Part shown: positions 28,169 through 39,868 of the stretch, piece after piece
How the letters are laid out: every line of letters starts with the position of its first letter
Numbering within the stretch: position 1 is the first letter of the stretch
Assembly: GCA_003215655.1 (NCBI GenBank)
Contig: QCKB01000006.1
Span: 44,054 to 108,053, forward strand
DNA length: 64,000 nucleotides
DNA from: Prochlorococcus sp. AG-409-J16
GTDB lineage: Bacteria > Cyanobacteriota > Cyanobacteriia > PCC-6307 > Cyanobiaceae
Direction: 5' to 3'
Translations under genes and position numbers: made by a program
Notes under the pieces: generated by a model
What the model was told of the DNA's origin: nothing
Databases searched by the model: none
What the model saw: the letters and a program-made list of their open reading frames with translations, nothing else

Positions 28169-28600
28169 CTATTCTAAAACCTCAATGAGTCCCTCGGTTA
28201 TATATCTTGCCATACCATTTATATGCTTTTGTATTTGTCCTTTAGGGACAGACCATTTACTAGAAAGACTTGAAGATAGATCATTATCCTTGGCATAGTT
28301 AATCATTGAATTAGCGAGATGGTGCGGGAGTGAGGATCCCTTTTCCTCTTTTAAATTAGACCAACCTTCCTTATCGATATCACATATGTTTTTCAAATCA
28401 CCTTGGTTTGAATACTCAAATATTTGCTCTATACCAATAATGCAAAAGGTTTGACCCAGTTCAAGTAAGGGGCTATCGCAATCACCATGATTCCTATATT
28501 CGTCTATCAGCCCTTCTAAACTGTTCTTCTGCTCTTGATCTCCATTTCTTATTTCAAATAAAAGTTTGAAAAATTTGCTAAACTCAACTGGTTTAGACAT
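28169..28600 (-). CDS. Hypothetical protein, paralogue A (143 residues)
   Basis: This is a soluble, acidic, mostly helical protein with no signal peptide. It is clearly paralogous to the protein at 28930-29361: both have 143 residues, both start MS(K/A)P(V/I)EF and share ELGQ(T/I)FC(I/H)IG, (I/L)FEYS/T, SSKW/SNKW and a closing (A/D)(R/K)Y(I/V)(T/A)EG(L/I). I do not recognise the family. A TATAAT box at 28631-28636 supports the ATG at 28600 with a leader of about 20 bases. Confidence 0.75.
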   Translation of the reverse strand: MSKPVEFSKFFKLLFEIRNGDQEQKNSLEGLIDEYRNHGDCDSPLLELGQTFCIIGIEQIFEYSNQGDLKNICDIDKEGWSNLKEEKGSSLPHHLANSMINYAKDNDLSSSLSSKWSVPKGQIQKHINGMARYITEGLIEVLE

Positions 28601-28630
28601 GAATTTAATAGGTAATTAAATTTAAATAAT

Positions 28631-28636
28631 ATTATA
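28631..28636 (-). promoter_or_regulatory. -10 box TATAAT of paralogue A
   Basis: A consensus TATAAT lies on the minus strand 31 bases before the ATG at 28600, implying a short leader. Confidence 0.5.
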
Positions 28637-28897
28637 GGGATTTGCTATTGTCTATTATTTTGTTTAACTTTTAAGCAATTATATTTCTATATGTCATTAA
28701 CGTATAAGAAGTCACAACAATAAGTTAATGCCAGGGGATCTAGAAGGTTCGGACTAGAAATTGAATAAGTTAGTGTTTTTAATTAAACCATGAAATAAAA
28801 TCATAATAAATCTTGCTAATATCAACGTCTAATCTCTCAAAGTAGATATCCATCTGTTGAAAAGAAGAAATCAAATGCAAGATTTAGCCATCACGAT

Positions 28898-28903
28898 ATA
28901 ATT
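28898..28903 (+). promoter_or_regulatory. -10 box TATAAT of paralogue B
   Basis: A consensus TATAAT lies 27 bases before the ATG at 28930. Its predicted start site near 28910 would exclude the earlier ATG at 28909 as the start codon. Confidence 0.5.
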
Positions 28904-28929
28904 AAATATTGTTTTGCCTATCGGCTAAA

Positions 28930-29361
28930 ATGTCAGCTCCAATAGAATTTAATGAGTTTTACAGACTTCTTACTGCTGTCAGGGATGGGGGAAAAGAGGA
29001 AAAGAAAGAATTAGAATGGATACTTGCAGAATATGAGCATGCAAAAGATAGCAAAAGCTCATTCGATGAACTTGGTCAAATCTTTTGCCATATAGGTGTT
29101 ATGGAGTTGTTTGAATATACAGGATCAGATAATATTAGGTATATAAGCAGTTTAAATCTTTCAGTATGGGAGTATTTGAAGATTAGGATAGGAAAAAACC
29201 TTGATGAATATCTTGAACAAAAGATGATTACACATTCAAAAGAGCATGGGTTAACGGAAAAAATTTCAAATAAATGGAAAATAGATGCAACTGAACTAGA
29301 AATGAATTTAAATGATCTTGCTAAATATGTTGCCGAAGGCATTGTTAATGTCATATCCTAG
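28930..29361 (+). CDS. Hypothetical protein, paralogue B (143 residues)
   Basis: This protein is paralogous to the one encoded at 28169-28600 and of identical length when started at the ATG at 28930 (MSAPIEFNEFYRLL). The ATG at 28909 would add seven residues but falls at the predicted transcription start. It is acidic and helical, with conserved (D/E)ELGQIFCHIGVMELFEYT. No membrane segment, no recognised domain. A small hairpin ACTTCTTT/AAAGAAGT at 29393-29419 follows. Confidence 0.75.
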   Translation: MSAPIEFNEFYRLLTAVRDGGKEEKKELEWILAEYEHAKDSKSSFDELGQIFCHIGVMELFEYTGSDNIRYISSLNLSVWEYLKIRIGKNLDEYLEQKMITHSKEHGLTEKISNKWKIDATELEMNLNDLAKYVAEGIVNVIS

Positions 29362-29392
29362 AAACTTACAATCTCATTAAATATAAAATTAT

Positions 29393-29419
29393 ACTTCTTT
29401 CAATTTATACTAAAGAAGT
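29393..29419. terminator. Possible hairpin between convergent genes
   Basis: An 8-bp stem ACTTCTTT / AAAGAAGT with an 11-base loop lies between paralogue B and the convergent glycosyltransferase. It has no T tract, so termination is uncertain. Confidence 0.35.
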
Positions 29420-30216
29420 TATCCTATAGGCCTAAATAAATCTTCTATTTTTCCTGTGAATGACATATTGCCAAAATGTGTTATTGGTTGTGTTATATCA
29501 GCATATATTTTGCCTCCACATTTTCTCCATAAACTAGAGAAATAATAATCCTCCGAAAGATATCTTTCATCAGTACTATCATTCATCTTTCCTACTGCAA
29601 AGAAGTCATAGCAATTTTCGGAAGAGTATGAGGTTTGATTAATAAGTTGATCCGTTTTGTATTTCCTTTCTGGGAAGTTTTCCTTCAACTTATCGAATAC
29701 AGCTCTTTTTATCAGCATTAAGCCTGTAGCCCCTTCTCTAACTTCACAGAAACCTTCCTCAACTCTAATTTTCTGAGGGTTCTCAAAATTTAAATTGTAA
29801 CCTAAAGCCTTACTTTGCAATTCCATATGATCTATATCTGGATTTTGCTTTACTGTACTTATAATTTGATCCCAATGAATAACCTTTCTAGGGTAAACTC
29901 CACAAGTAATATCTTTATCATACCTAATTAATCTTTCAATATTAACTGGACTAAATCCAATATCTGAATCAATAAACAGTAAATGTGTTCCATTAAACTC
30001 TACAGAATCTAAAAACATAGAAACCATTGTATTCCTACACCTACTTACTAGAGATTCATTGGTAGCTGTTTGAATTCCAATACTTATTCCATTTGAATCA
30101 CACCAACGTTGCAAAGACAATACAGATCTAAATGTAGGCTCAGTAAGCATTCCACCATACATTGGCATCGCTACAAATAGTTTAATTCCTAAATCTTTAA
30201 TAGGCCCATTAAACAT
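29419..30216 (-). CDS. Phage-like glycosyltransferase
   Basis: The protein has 265 residues. KLFVAMPMYGGMLTEPTFRS, TATNESLVSRCRNTMVSMFLD and HLLFIDSDIGFSP (DSD as the metal site near residue 95) recall the putative glycosyltransferases carried by T4-like cyanophages and by picocyanobacterial islands. The C-terminal SEDYYFSSLWRKCGGKIYAD resembles the acceptor-side motif of these proteins. It probably modifies a surface glycan. The phage likeness is from memory of the family and needs a search to confirm. Confidence 0.75.
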   Translation of the reverse strand: MFNGPIKDLGIKLFVAMPMYGGMLTEPTFRSVLSLQRWCDSNGISIGIQTATNESLVSRCRNTMVSMFLDSVEFNGTHLLFIDSDIGFSPVNIERLIRYDKDITCGVYPRKVIHWDQIISTVKQNPDIDHMELQSKALGYNLNFENPQKIRVEEGFCEVREGATGLMLIKRAVFDKLKENFPERKYKTDQLINQTSYSSENCYDFFAVGKMNDSTDERYLSEDYYFSSLWRKCGGKIYADITQPITHFGNMSFTGKIEDLFRPIG

Positions 30217-30336
30217 AAAAAATATATATCGGTTTAATAATTATAGTTGATTTGAAGGATTTGACTACTAAGATTGAATGTATTTATTTTTAATTTAAAA
30301 TTTTCTCTAACTAGGGAAACTTATTTATAATTATTC

Positions 30337-30717
30337 CTATTTAACATAGTTCATCTTGCAATCTTTAAAGCCATCGCCAGTTAACTCAATAATTTCATTT
30401 TTTATTTTCATCCTCTCACGGTTAAGATCTCTAATGATTAATGCTCTTTTCCCAATTTCTGAGTTACCAAGATTTTCATCCTGTCCTTTTCTTATTTCAT
30501 GTTCAGCATCCCACATTTTACCGTTGATTAGATAAAGGTCTTGAACAAGCTTTGAAAGCCTTGAATCATTCAAATCGAGACCTTCTTCATAATATTTAAT
30601 CTGCCTATTCATCTCTTCCATATCTATTTCATCGCTATCAAGTCTTTCTGACTTCAATTTAGCAATTGTATACCTATCAGCCACTTCTGGGATAGGGGTA
30701 ATGATTTTCTTCGCCAC
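30337..30717 (-). CDS. Helical protein, DUF6165-like
   Basis: This is a 126-residue charged, helical protein. IPEVADRYTIAKLKSERL at the N-terminus and LYLINGKMWDAEHEIRKGQ in the middle resemble the DUF6165 pattern, found next to surface-polysaccharide genes in cyanobacteria and other bacteria, and in some cyanophages. Catalytic residues are not evident. It lies upstream of the phage-like glycosyltransferase on the same strand, 120 bases away, and may be co-transcribed. Confidence 0.6.
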   Translation of the reverse strand: MAKKIITPIPEVADRYTIAKLKSERLDSDEIDMEEMNRQIKYYEEGLDLNDSRLSKLVQDLYLINGKMWDAEHEIRKGQDENLGNSEIGKRALIIRDLNRERMKIKNEIIELTGDGFKDCKMNYVK

Positions 30718-31043
30718 TGTAATAATTTTACATCTAATTTATTCCATAATATCACAAGATATCCTTAGAGCTAAGCTCATTCGCAAGAAGGTTTAGCAAA
30801 GCTTATATATCACATTCTTAAATTATCATGAGGTCAATTAATAATATAATTTCAATTTTATCGACGCGAGTTGTTTGTAATCTTGCTTCTATTCATTAAA
30901 GCTAAAGCTATAGTTTTGTATATATATTTTATTGTTCGATAATTGGTCCTTATTAGATTAGGTTGGTTGAAGGGATCTTATAAATCTTCTAGGTGCATCT
31001 CACCTTAACTTTTTAATCATAGAATAAGCTTAGAATACTTGAA
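30718..31043. other. 326-base AT-rich divergent spacer
   Basis: This separates the DUF6165-like gene (minus) from the group 1 glycosyltransferase (plus). It holds promoters by position, but I see no clear motif, RNA or gene. Confidence 0.3.
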
Positions 31044-32291
31044 ATGACTAGTTCTATAAAAATCCATCCCGACTCTCCTTACGAGTTACCCCATCGAATT
31101 GCTTTGGTTCATGAGTGGTTCAACTCTCGCTCTACTGGTGGAGCAGAACAAGTGGTCAAAAGTATTGACGAAAGCCTGCAAAGCCTTGATCGTTTACCTG
31201 ACATCGCAACACTGGTTGATGGTGTAAGTAAAAACCCTAATCATTGGCTTTATGGAAGGTCAGTACAAACAAGTGCAATCCAACATCTTCCTTGGGGCAT
31301 ACGAAATGTACAACAATATTTACCTCTTCTACCAATAGCCATAGAGCAATTAAATGTTGATTCCTACCCTTTAGTAATTAGCAGTAACCATTTGGTTGCT
31401 AAAGGGGTTTTGACCTCACCAGACCAACTGCACATCAGTTATATCCATACTCCTGTTAGGTATGCGTGGGATCAGATGAATATTTATTTACAACGGTCAT
31501 CACTTTCAAGACTAGGACTGGGACCTCTAATCCGTGTTCAATTACATCTTCTTAGGCAATGGGATCAGTTAAGTAGTAAAAGAGTTGATGAATTTTTTGC
31601 AAATTCAAGATTTACTGCTCGCAGAATCTATAAGTATTGGGGAAGGCAATCCCAAGTCATACATCCTCCAGTCAAAGTTCAACAATTTCGTTGGAATTTA
31701 ACTCGTAATGAGCAATATCTTTGTGTATGCCGACTTGTACCAAACAAAAGAGTCGATGTAGTGATTCAAGCTTTTAATCAGCTAAAGCTGCCATTAATTA
31801 TTGTAGGAGACGGACCAGAAAAGTATTCTCTCAAAAAATTGGCTGGCCCAACTGTACAAATTCTTGGCTATCAGAGTCAAGAAAAAATAGCCAATTTAAT
31901 GGGGACTTGCAGAGCCTTTGTTTATGCAGGCATTGAGGACTTTGGAATTGCACCAGTAGAAGCAATGGCTTCAGGTGCACCAGTAATTGCTCTAGGGCGT
32001 GGGGGCTTGCTAGATACTGTTCGTTGCGCCTCAAGAGGGACTTCATCTCCAACAGGCATATTGTTCAAAGATCAAAATGTTAGTTCATTAGTAAGTGCTA
32101 TTTCATGGTTTGAAGAACGGCGTCTATGGAAAAAATTATCTCAAGAAGAAATACGTCTTTGGGCCAATAGATTCTGTCCAGAAGCCTTCGAAACACGCTT
32201 CAAACAACTTCTTAATAAAGCATGGGAGAAACATCAGAAGGCCTGTGCCGTTGCCTCGAGTGACCCTGAAGAGGCTTTAAATCGCCTCTAG
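31044..32291 (+). CDS. Glycosyltransferase, family 4 (group 1)
   Basis: The protein has 415 residues with the GT-B fold. The N-terminal half has IALVHEWFNSRSTGGAEQVV. The C-terminal half has the nucleotide-sugar site LCVCRLVPNKRVDVVIQAF, IIVGDGPE, and the E-x7-E motif in GIEDFGIAPVEAMASGAPVIA (about 295-315). These enzymes add mannose, glucose or related sugars to lipid-linked oligosaccharides. The gene lies 38 bases before a polyprenyl-phosphate sugar transferase, forming a two-gene operon. Confidence 0.88.
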   Translation: MTSSIKIHPDSPYELPHRIALVHEWFNSRSTGGAEQVVKSIDESLQSLDRLPDIATLVDGVSKNPNHWLYGRSVQTSAIQHLPWGIRNVQQYLPLLPIAIEQLNVDSYPLVISSNHLVAKGVLTSPDQLHISYIHTPVRYAWDQMNIYLQRSSLSRLGLGPLIRVQLHLLRQWDQLSSKRVDEFFANSRFTARRIYKYWGRQSQVIHPPVKVQQFRWNLTRNEQYLCVCRLVPNKRVDVVIQAFNQLKLPLIIVGDGPEKYSLKKLAGPTVQILGYQSQEKIANLMGTCRAFVYAGIEDFGIAPVEAMASGAPVIALGRGGLLDTVRCASRGTSSPTGILFKDQNVSSLVSAISWFEERRLWKKLSQEEIRLWANRFCPEAFETRFKQLLNKAWEKHQKACAVASSDPEEALNRL

Positions 32292-32329
32292 TGATATTGA
32301 GTGGGTTTGCATAACTACAGGGGGAGATT

Positions 32330-33088
32330 TTGGGCTCAACCTCCCGTCAATTGGTAATCGATAAAGCGAAGAGTTATTTTCTCGGAAAAATCCGCAAATA
32401 TCATGCTGGTGCAAGCAGCGCCATACCTTCACCACTTCCTGCCAAAACTATTATTAGTCAACAAAGCAAAACGGGGAGATCTCTTAAGAGGTTTGGCGAT
32501 TTTTCTTTTTCATTAATAATGCTCACTTTGGGATCTCCTCTCTTTTTAATAATAGCTTTAATGGTAAAAATCAGTTCCCCTGGGCCCATCTTTTATGTTC
32601 AACAAAGAGTAGGCAGGGGATATAAAAGGTTTGGATGCATAAAATTTAGGACCATGAGCGCGAATGCCGAAGAAGTTCTATCTAATGTACTAAATAATTC
32701 CCCTTTAATGAAAAAGGAATTTGAGCGTGATTTCAAACTTCGCGAAGATCCCCGCATTACTCCTATAGGTAATTTTCTAAGAAGATCTAGCTTGGACGAA
32801 CTTCCACAGTTCTTGAATGTATTAAGAGGAGAAATGAGCATTGTAGGACCAAGACCAATTGTTGAGAAAGAGCTTGAACGTTATGGAAAGTATATGGATG
32901 AAGTGATTTCTGTAAGACCTGGACTTACAGGTCTTTGGCAAGTAAGTGGGCGAAATAATTTAAGCTACGAGAAACGTGTTCAACTTGATTTATCTTATGC
33001 AAGAGGAAGATCTTTTCTATTAGATATGGCCATTATATTGCGTACATTTGGTGTATTGCTACTTCCAATGGATAGAGGGGCTTATTAG
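32330..33088 (+). CDS. Undecaprenyl-phosphate sugar-1-phosphate transferase
   Basis: The protein has 252 residues from a TTG start that follows a good GGGGGAG ribosome site. One membrane helix (about 55-78) precedes the bacterial sugar transferase domain: FYVQQRVGRGYKRFGCIKFRTM, SSLDELPQFLNVLRGEMSIVGPRP, and RPGLTGLWQVSGRN. It loads the first sugar phosphate onto undecaprenyl phosphate to begin a capsular or O-antigen-type polysaccharide at the inner membrane. It is the best evidence that this region makes a surface polymer. WcaJ, ExoY and RfbP are relatives; the sugar cannot be told. Confidence 0.88.
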   Translation: MGSTSRQLVIDKAKSYFLGKIRKYHAGASSAIPSPLPAKTIISQQSKTGRSLKRFGDFSFSLIMLTLGSPLFLIIALMVKISSPGPIFYVQQRVGRGYKRFGCIKFRTMSANAEEVLSNVLNNSPLMKKEFERDFKLREDPRITPIGNFLRRSSLDELPQFLNVLRGEMSIVGPRPIVEKELERYGKYMDEVISVRPGLTGLWQVSGRNNLSYEKRVQLDLSYARGRSFLLDMAIILRTFGVLLLPMDRGAY

Positions 33089-33095
33089 ATTATTT

Positions 33096-35119
<2,024 letters not shown>

Positions 35120-35238
35120 TTAGGGAAAGAGCTTACGCAACTATCCGGAACCATTATTGATTAGAGGTAGTAATCCAATACTTTTAGAGTCGTTAAGGTC
35201 GTAGTTTTTACGCATATCAAAGAAATGTGTGGCCATAT

Positions 35239-35841
35239 TCAAGCTTCATTAGGATGAGCTATCACGCGGTCAATCAAGCCATATTCTTTTGCCTCTTGGG
35301 CACTAAGGAAATAATCGCGGTCTGTATCCTTCTCGATTTTTGCGAAGTCTTGCCCGGTCATTGCCGCCATTGATTGGTTCAACATCTCTTTAATTCTTAA
35401 GATCTCTCTAGCTTCAATTTCGATATCACTGGCTTGTCTTTGATTAGTGCCTCCCAAAGGTTGATGAATCATTATTCTGCTATGAGGCAAAGCAAGACGT
35501 TTTTCTTTAGTTCCAGCTGCCAATAAAAAAGCCCCCATAGAGGCTGCAAGCCCTACGCAAATTGTCACTACATCGCTTTTTACATATTTCATTGTGTCGT
35601 AAATTGCCAACCCTGCTGTAACTGATCCACCAGGTGAATTGACGTAAAGATAAATAGGCTTTGTACTGTCTTCAGAATCCAAATAAAGCATTTGGGCTAC
35701 CAAGCTGTTAGCAACACCATCATTAATTTCTTGACCAAGAAACAAAATTCTTTCTTGGCCTAACCGGGTATATATATCAACCCACCTCTCTAACTGACTC
35801 CCGGGGAGACGGTATGGAACGCTTGGAGTACCTATTGGCAT
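35239..35841 (-). CDS. clpP3: ATP-dependent Clp protease proteolytic subunit ClpP3
   Basis: This is the active serine-protease subunit of the mixed ClpP3/ClpR complex of cyanobacteria. I start at the ATG at 35841 ([20 protein letters not shown], 200 residues), as an ATG at 35877 would add 12 hydrophobic residues not expected in the family. The catalytic serine lies in [14 protein letters not shown], the histidine in [10 protein letters not shown], and the aspartate in DTDRDYFLS. clpR lies 50 bases upstream, so both form an operon. Confidence 0.93.
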   Translation of the reverse strand: MPIGTPSVPYRLPGSQLERWVDIYTRLGQERILFLGQEINDGVANSLVAQMLYLDSEDSTKPIYLYVNSPGGSVTAGLAIYDTMKYVKSDVVTICVGLAASMGAFLLAAGTKEKRLALPHSRIMIHQPLGGTNQRQASDIEIEAREILRIKEMLNQSMAAMTGQDFAKIEKDTDRDYFLSAQEAKEYGLIDRVIAHPNEA

Positions 35842-35891
35842 AGTGAAAAACCTATAAAGGAAAAGTATGAAGAACAAATTTGCCTGAGTAA

Positions 35892-36563
35892 TCAGGAGGA
35901 AACTTCAGGGTTACTTTCGTCTTTTCGACTGGTAAGTACCCGATCAATTAGACCATAATCAAGAGCTTGATAAGGCGTTAAATAACTCATCCGATCCGAA
36001 TCTTTTGTTAGTTGCTTAACACTCCGACCTGTATTTCTTGAAAGAATTTCTAACATAGCTTGCTTATTGTGAAGAACTTCATTGGCACGAATCTGAATGT
36101 CAGTCGCTTGTCCTCTAGCTCCACTTCGAGGTTGATGAAGAACTATCGAAGAATGAGGCAAAGCAGCTCTATGCCCCTTAGTCCCTGCGGAAAGAATTAC
36201 TGCGGCTGTTCCCATAGCCTGACCTATGCAAATTGTATGGACTGGGGGTTTTACGTAGCTAAGAGTGTCACAAATAGCGAATGCCTCAGTTTCAAAACCA
36301 ATAGCATCACCTGTATGCCAACTAGTACCTGTTGAATTGATGTAGAAATAAATTGGCTTCTCAGGATTATCGAATTCCAAATAAAGAAGTTGAGCAATTA
36401 TCAATTCAGTTACATCCATACCCAACTGTCTCTTGGCATCGTCATCAGAGAACAAGGGGAGGCCTAGATAAACAATCCTTTCCTTAAGTAGTAGAGAGGG
36501 CAAATCTGGAGGCGGTGTTCGCATCACCGTTGAATCGCCATAGTAGGGGGCGGACGCCGTCAT
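35892..36563 (-). CDS. clpR: ClpR, protease-dead Clp subunit
   Basis: ClpR pairs with ClpP3 in one cyanobacterial Clp core. The 223 residues keep the ClpP fold, but the active-site serine is missing: the family GLAASMGAF is here GQAMGTAAV, with glycine where ClpP has the serine. The histidine (IVLHQPRSG) and [22 protein letters not shown] are present. Loss of the serine is the hallmark of ClpR. It is transcribed with clpP3. Confidence 0.93.
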   Translation of the reverse strand: MTASAPYYGDSTVMRTPPPDLPSLLLKERIVYLGLPLFSDDDAKRQLGMDVTELIIAQLLYLEFDNPEKPIYFYINSTGTSWHTGDAIGFETEAFAICDTLSYVKPPVHTICIGQAMGTAAVILSAGTKGHRAALPHSSIVLHQPRSGARGQATDIQIRANEVLHNKQAMLEILSRNTGRSVKQLTKDSDRMSYLTPYQALDYGLIDRVLTSRKDESNPEVSS

Positions 36564-36604
36564 AATTGATATGAAGAAAAAGCTTGGGGGGAATGGATTG
36601 GAGC

Positions 36605-37723
36605 CTAGCTGGGCCGGGCAGGAGGTTGCTGGTTTGCTTGAACAGATTTAGTTGCAATTTGACCTTTTTCAGGTCTTCCGAAAATCATTCGTCCTGTAGA
36701 AGTCTGCAAAGCTCCTGTTATCTCTATATCAATATTTTGACCAATTACCTTATTTGCTCCTTCAACTACGACCATTGTGCCATCTTCAAGGTAGCCAACT
36801 CCCTGGCTCTCTTCCTTCCCTTGACGAATGATTTTTAAATTTAAGCTTTCGCCTGGTTGAACTTGTGGACGAAGCGCAATAACTAAATCACTCAAATTCA
36901 ACACTTTCAACTCTTGGACTTGCGCAACCTGAGCAAGATTGTAGTCAGCGGTAATCAGTATTCCACCAGTATCAGCAGAAAGCTTCAGCAAACGTTCATC
37001 AGTTCCAGACCCCTCATATTTCGTACTATTTACTACAAGCCTTCGCCCATAACTCGAACGTAAATCGGTAAGCAATTTTAGCCCCCTTCGACCTTTTGCT
37101 CTTTTTTCGTTATTACTAGAATCAGCTAACTGTTGAAGTTCATCTATAACTGTTTGAGCAACTATCACTTGTCCTTCTAATAACCCACATTCGAGTAATC
37201 CTGTAATCCGCCCATCAATAATTACACTTGTATCAAGAATTTTTGCACTGGCGGGAGTAAGTATTCCTTCAGCCACTAATAAAGCTTCTGTACTATTGGG
37301 GTTAAAAAGTCTTAAGAGTGTTCTTCCATGAACTTCTCCCAAGTTGTAACCAAGAACTCCAAAAAACAAATTGCTCAAAACAGCTGCTAAAGGTTTAACA
37401 AAAACAACTTCAGATAAAGGAACTAACAAAATTGGTGCAAGCAGAAGATTGGCAATAAGCAAACCAAGAATTAATCCCACAGATCGACTTACCAGTAAAT
37501 CTGTGGGCATAGTTCGCACCTTTTGCATAAGGTTTTGTCGTAGCACTCGAAATATGCCCCCAGCAAATAACCCCAAAAAACCTCCTAAAGCCCCTATTAG
37601 TATTCGAGAGTGATCAATTATGGAAGCTTGCTTAATAAGAGTTTCAGGTAACAAATCAAATCCGAACCAAGCTGTTGCGACTCCGCCGACTAAAAACAAA
37701 ATCAGGATCAAAGGGTCCACCAT
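36605..37723 (-). CDS. PIN-TRAM domain membrane protein
   Basis: The 372 residues begin with about four membrane helices (about 5-135). A PIN nuclease domain follows from ILDTSVIIDGRITGLLE (about 160) with further acidic residues ELQQLADSS and DERLLKLSADTGG...TADYNLAQVA, all needed for metal binding. A TRAM RNA-binding domain (PGESLNLKIIRQGKEESQGVGYLEDGTMV) is near the C-terminus. It resembles YacL-type proteins of Bacillus and cyanobacteria, whose RNA target is unknown. Confidence 0.85.
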   Translation of the reverse strand: MVDPLILILFLVGGVATAWFGFDLLPETLIKQASIIDHSRILIGALGGFLGLFAGGIFRVLRQNLMQKVRTMPTDLLVSRSVGLILGLLIANLLLAPILLVPLSEVVFVKPLAAVLSNLFFGVLGYNLGEVHGRTLLRLFNPNSTEALLVAEGILTPASAKILDTSVIIDGRITGLLECGLLEGQVIVAQTVIDELQQLADSSNNEKRAKGRRGLKLLTDLRSSYGRRLVVNSTKYEGSGTDERLLKLSADTGGILITADYNLAQVAQVQELKVLNLSDLVIALRPQVQPGESLNLKIIRQGKEESQGVGYLEDGTMVVVEGANKVIGQNIDIEITGALQTSTGRMIFGRPEKGQIATKSVQANQQPPARPS

Positions 37724-37821
37724 TTGGTCAACTCAGGGAGTCCGCTCTCATCTTTGATGCAGCATGCACCATCATCAGATGCTTGGCTCGGGAAGATGTC
37801 CGCACCTTTGCGAATTAAACA

Positions 37822-39087
37822 ATGAGTGTTGTAAGAAATATCTCGCCACCAAGAAGCGCCTATTTGCATATTCCATTCTGTTATCGACGATGCTTCTATT
37901 GTGATTTTGCAATTGTTCCTCTGGGGGACAAAGCCAATCATTCAAATGGGCCAGGGAGTACATCAATAAAAAGTTACCTAGAACTTCTTCATAGGGAAAT
38001 AGCTTTAACACCTTCAGGTCCTCCTTTGTCAACGATATATATCGGTGGAGGAACTCCATCTTTATTGAGCCCCTGCCAGATCAAGTCTCTTTTAGAACAC
38101 CTAAAAGAACGATTTGGTATTCAAAGTGGTGCGGAGGTCACTATGGAAATGGATCCAGCAAGCTTCGGTTTTGAAGAGCTCGAAGCATTCTTAAGTTTAG
38201 GAATTAATCGTGTAAGTCTAGGAGTACAAAGCTTCAATGATGAAGTACTAGAAAAAATAGGTCGAACTCATCGTGAGAACCATATCTCGCAAACCTGCAA
38301 ATGGCTCCACCAGGCAATAGAAAATCGCAAACTAAAAACTTGGAACCTAGATCTCATTCAAAATCTTCCAGAACAAAATATCTCTTGCTGGGAAAAAGAA
38401 CTATTCAAAGCAATAAACACTCACGTCCCACATTTATCTATTTATGACCTTTCCATAGAACCTGGAACTGTTTTCTCATGGAAGGAATCCCGAGGAGAAC
38501 TTGAATTACCGAATGAAGACTTAGCTGCAAAAATAATGGACTTAACAAATTCAATCCTTTGCAAAGCAGGGTTCGCACGTTATGAAATATCCAATTATTC
38601 CAAGCCTGGACATGCCTCCCGCCACAACAGAGTCTATTGGAGTGGAGCCGGTTGGTGGGGGTTTGGACAAGGCGCTACGAGCTCTCCATGGGGGAAGCGA
38701 TTAGCTCGCCCAAGGACAAGAAATGGTTATCAATGTTGGATTGAAACTCAGGAAACTTCTGGTCCAGATTCCTCACTAAGCCAGAGCAAAGCAGTTCCAA
38801 TCAATCTTGATGACTTAGTACTAACAGGCTTACGTCGTCGCGAAGGCGTTGATCTTGAAGCTCTTGGAATACATTTTGGCTGGAGTCAAACTCAGTGCAA
38901 AGAATTTCTACCCTTACTTGAACGTCGTTGGGAAAGAGCTTTCAAACAAGGTTGTTTAAAGCGGACTGGGAATCGTCTAAAGCTAAGCAATCCAAAAGGA
39001 ATGAGAATTAGCAATCAGGTTTTTCTGGAATTGATTCTTTGGTGGGACTCTCTTCCTGAAAGCGCTGTCTCTGTATCCAATCCTTAA
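37822..39087 (+). CDS. hemW: Radical SAM haem chaperone HemW-like protein
   Basis: The 421 residues have the radical SAM cluster motif in [20 protein letters not shown] (C-x3-C-x2-C), followed by [30 protein letters not shown] and the C-terminal HemW domain. It was formerly called oxygen-independent coproporphyrinogen oxidase; relatives with this architecture insert haem into respiratory proteins. The extra cysteine of true HemN (CxxxCxxCxC) is replaced by CDF, so HemW is the better call. It is divergent from the PIN-TRAM gene and overlaps panB by 80 bases at its end. Confidence 0.88.
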   Translation: MSVVRNISPPRSAYLHIPFCYRRCFYCDFAIVPLGDKANHSNGPGSTSIKSYLELLHREIALTPSGPPLSTIYIGGGTPSLLSPCQIKSLLEHLKERFGIQSGAEVTMEMDPASFGFEELEAFLSLGINRVSLGVQSFNDEVLEKIGRTHRENHISQTCKWLHQAIENRKLKTWNLDLIQNLPEQNISCWEKELFKAINTHVPHLSIYDLSIEPGTVFSWKESRGELELPNEDLAAKIMDLTNSILCKAGFARYEISNYSKPGHASRHNRVYWSGAGWWGFGQGATSSPWGKRLARPRTRNGYQCWIETQETSGPDSSLSQSKAVPINLDDLVLTGLRRREGVDLEALGIHFGWSQTQCKEFLPLLERRWERAFKQGCLKRTGNRLKLSNPKGMRISNQVFLELILWWDSLPESAVSVSNP

Positions 39088-39832
39088 GTGAATCAACACA
39101 AATTGAATGTCCTTCAATCAAAGCTTTACTAAATGGAGGTTGTTCTTTAGTTAAACCAAGCAAATCAGCGGTAACTCTGACCTGACCATCACAGTCATTT
39201 CCGGCCCCAATCCCAATTAAAGGTATCGACAATTTATGGCGTAAGTGACTTACTAGATCTCCCATTACGTGTTCAATCACAACAGCAAAACAACCAGCCT
39301 TCTCAAGTTGAAATGCATCTTCCTTCAACTTCTCTTGGCTACGTAAATCTTGTGCCTGTCTACGATATCCAATTTGATGCACTGACTGAGGGGTTAAACC
39401 TAAATGGCCCATTACTGGAATCCCCATCCTTACTAGACGCTTGATAACTGAAATGGTTTCAAGCTCTGCACCTTCAAGCTTTACTGCAGCAGCACAGGAA
39501 TCCTTTAACAAACTTCCTGCTGCTGCAACTGCCTTATCTTCTCCACATTGATAACTAAGGAAAGGGAGATCACAAACAATTAGAGGTTGGTCCTTAATAG
39601 CAGATGTGAAGCCTCTCCCTACGGCCTGAGCATGATGAAGCATCTGATCAACAGTTACAGGCAAAGTAGTTTCATGACCAAGTGCCACCATTGCTAGCGA
39701 GTCCCCAACAAGAACTACATCTGCTCCAGCCTTCTCCACAATTGAGGCAGAAATACTGTCCCATGCAGTTAGAACAATAATTGTTCTTCCCTTCTGCTTA
39801 AAACGTATCAAATCTGCTGGACGCATTCTCAT
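39008..39832 (-). CDS. panB: 3-methyl-2-oxobutanoate hydroxymethyltransferase
   Basis: PanB adds a hydroxymethyl group from methylene-THF to alpha-ketoisovalerate in pantothenate (coenzyme A) synthesis. The 274 residues show [47 protein letters not shown] and [16 protein letters not shown], all characteristic. The C-terminal 27 codons overlap hemW on the opposite strand. Confidence 0.95.
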   Translation of the reverse strand: MRMRPADLIRFKQKGRTIIVLTAWDSISASIVEKAGADVVLVGDSLAMVALGHETTLPVTVDQMLHHAQAVGRGFTSAIKDQPLIVCDLPFLSYQCGEDKAVAAAGSLLKDSCAAAVKLEGAELETISVIKRLVRMGIPVMGHLGLTPQSVHQIGYRRQAQDLRSQEKLKEDAFQLEKAGCFAVVIEHVMGDLVSHLRHKLSIPLIGIGAGNDCDGQVRVTADLLGLTKEQPPFSKALIEGHSICVDSLKDWIQRQRFQEESPTKESIPEKPDC

Positions 39833-39868
39833 CTCCAGGCCCTAGTTAGATCTATTGGTAGCATTTAA

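Larger units (their letters stand above)
28601..28929. other. Divergent promoter region between two paralogues
   Basis: The 329-base AT-rich spacer separates the starts of the paired paralogous genes. It carries a TATAAT on each strand close to each start (28631-28636 minus, 28898-28903 plus). No gene or RNA is apparent in the middle. Confidence 0.5.
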
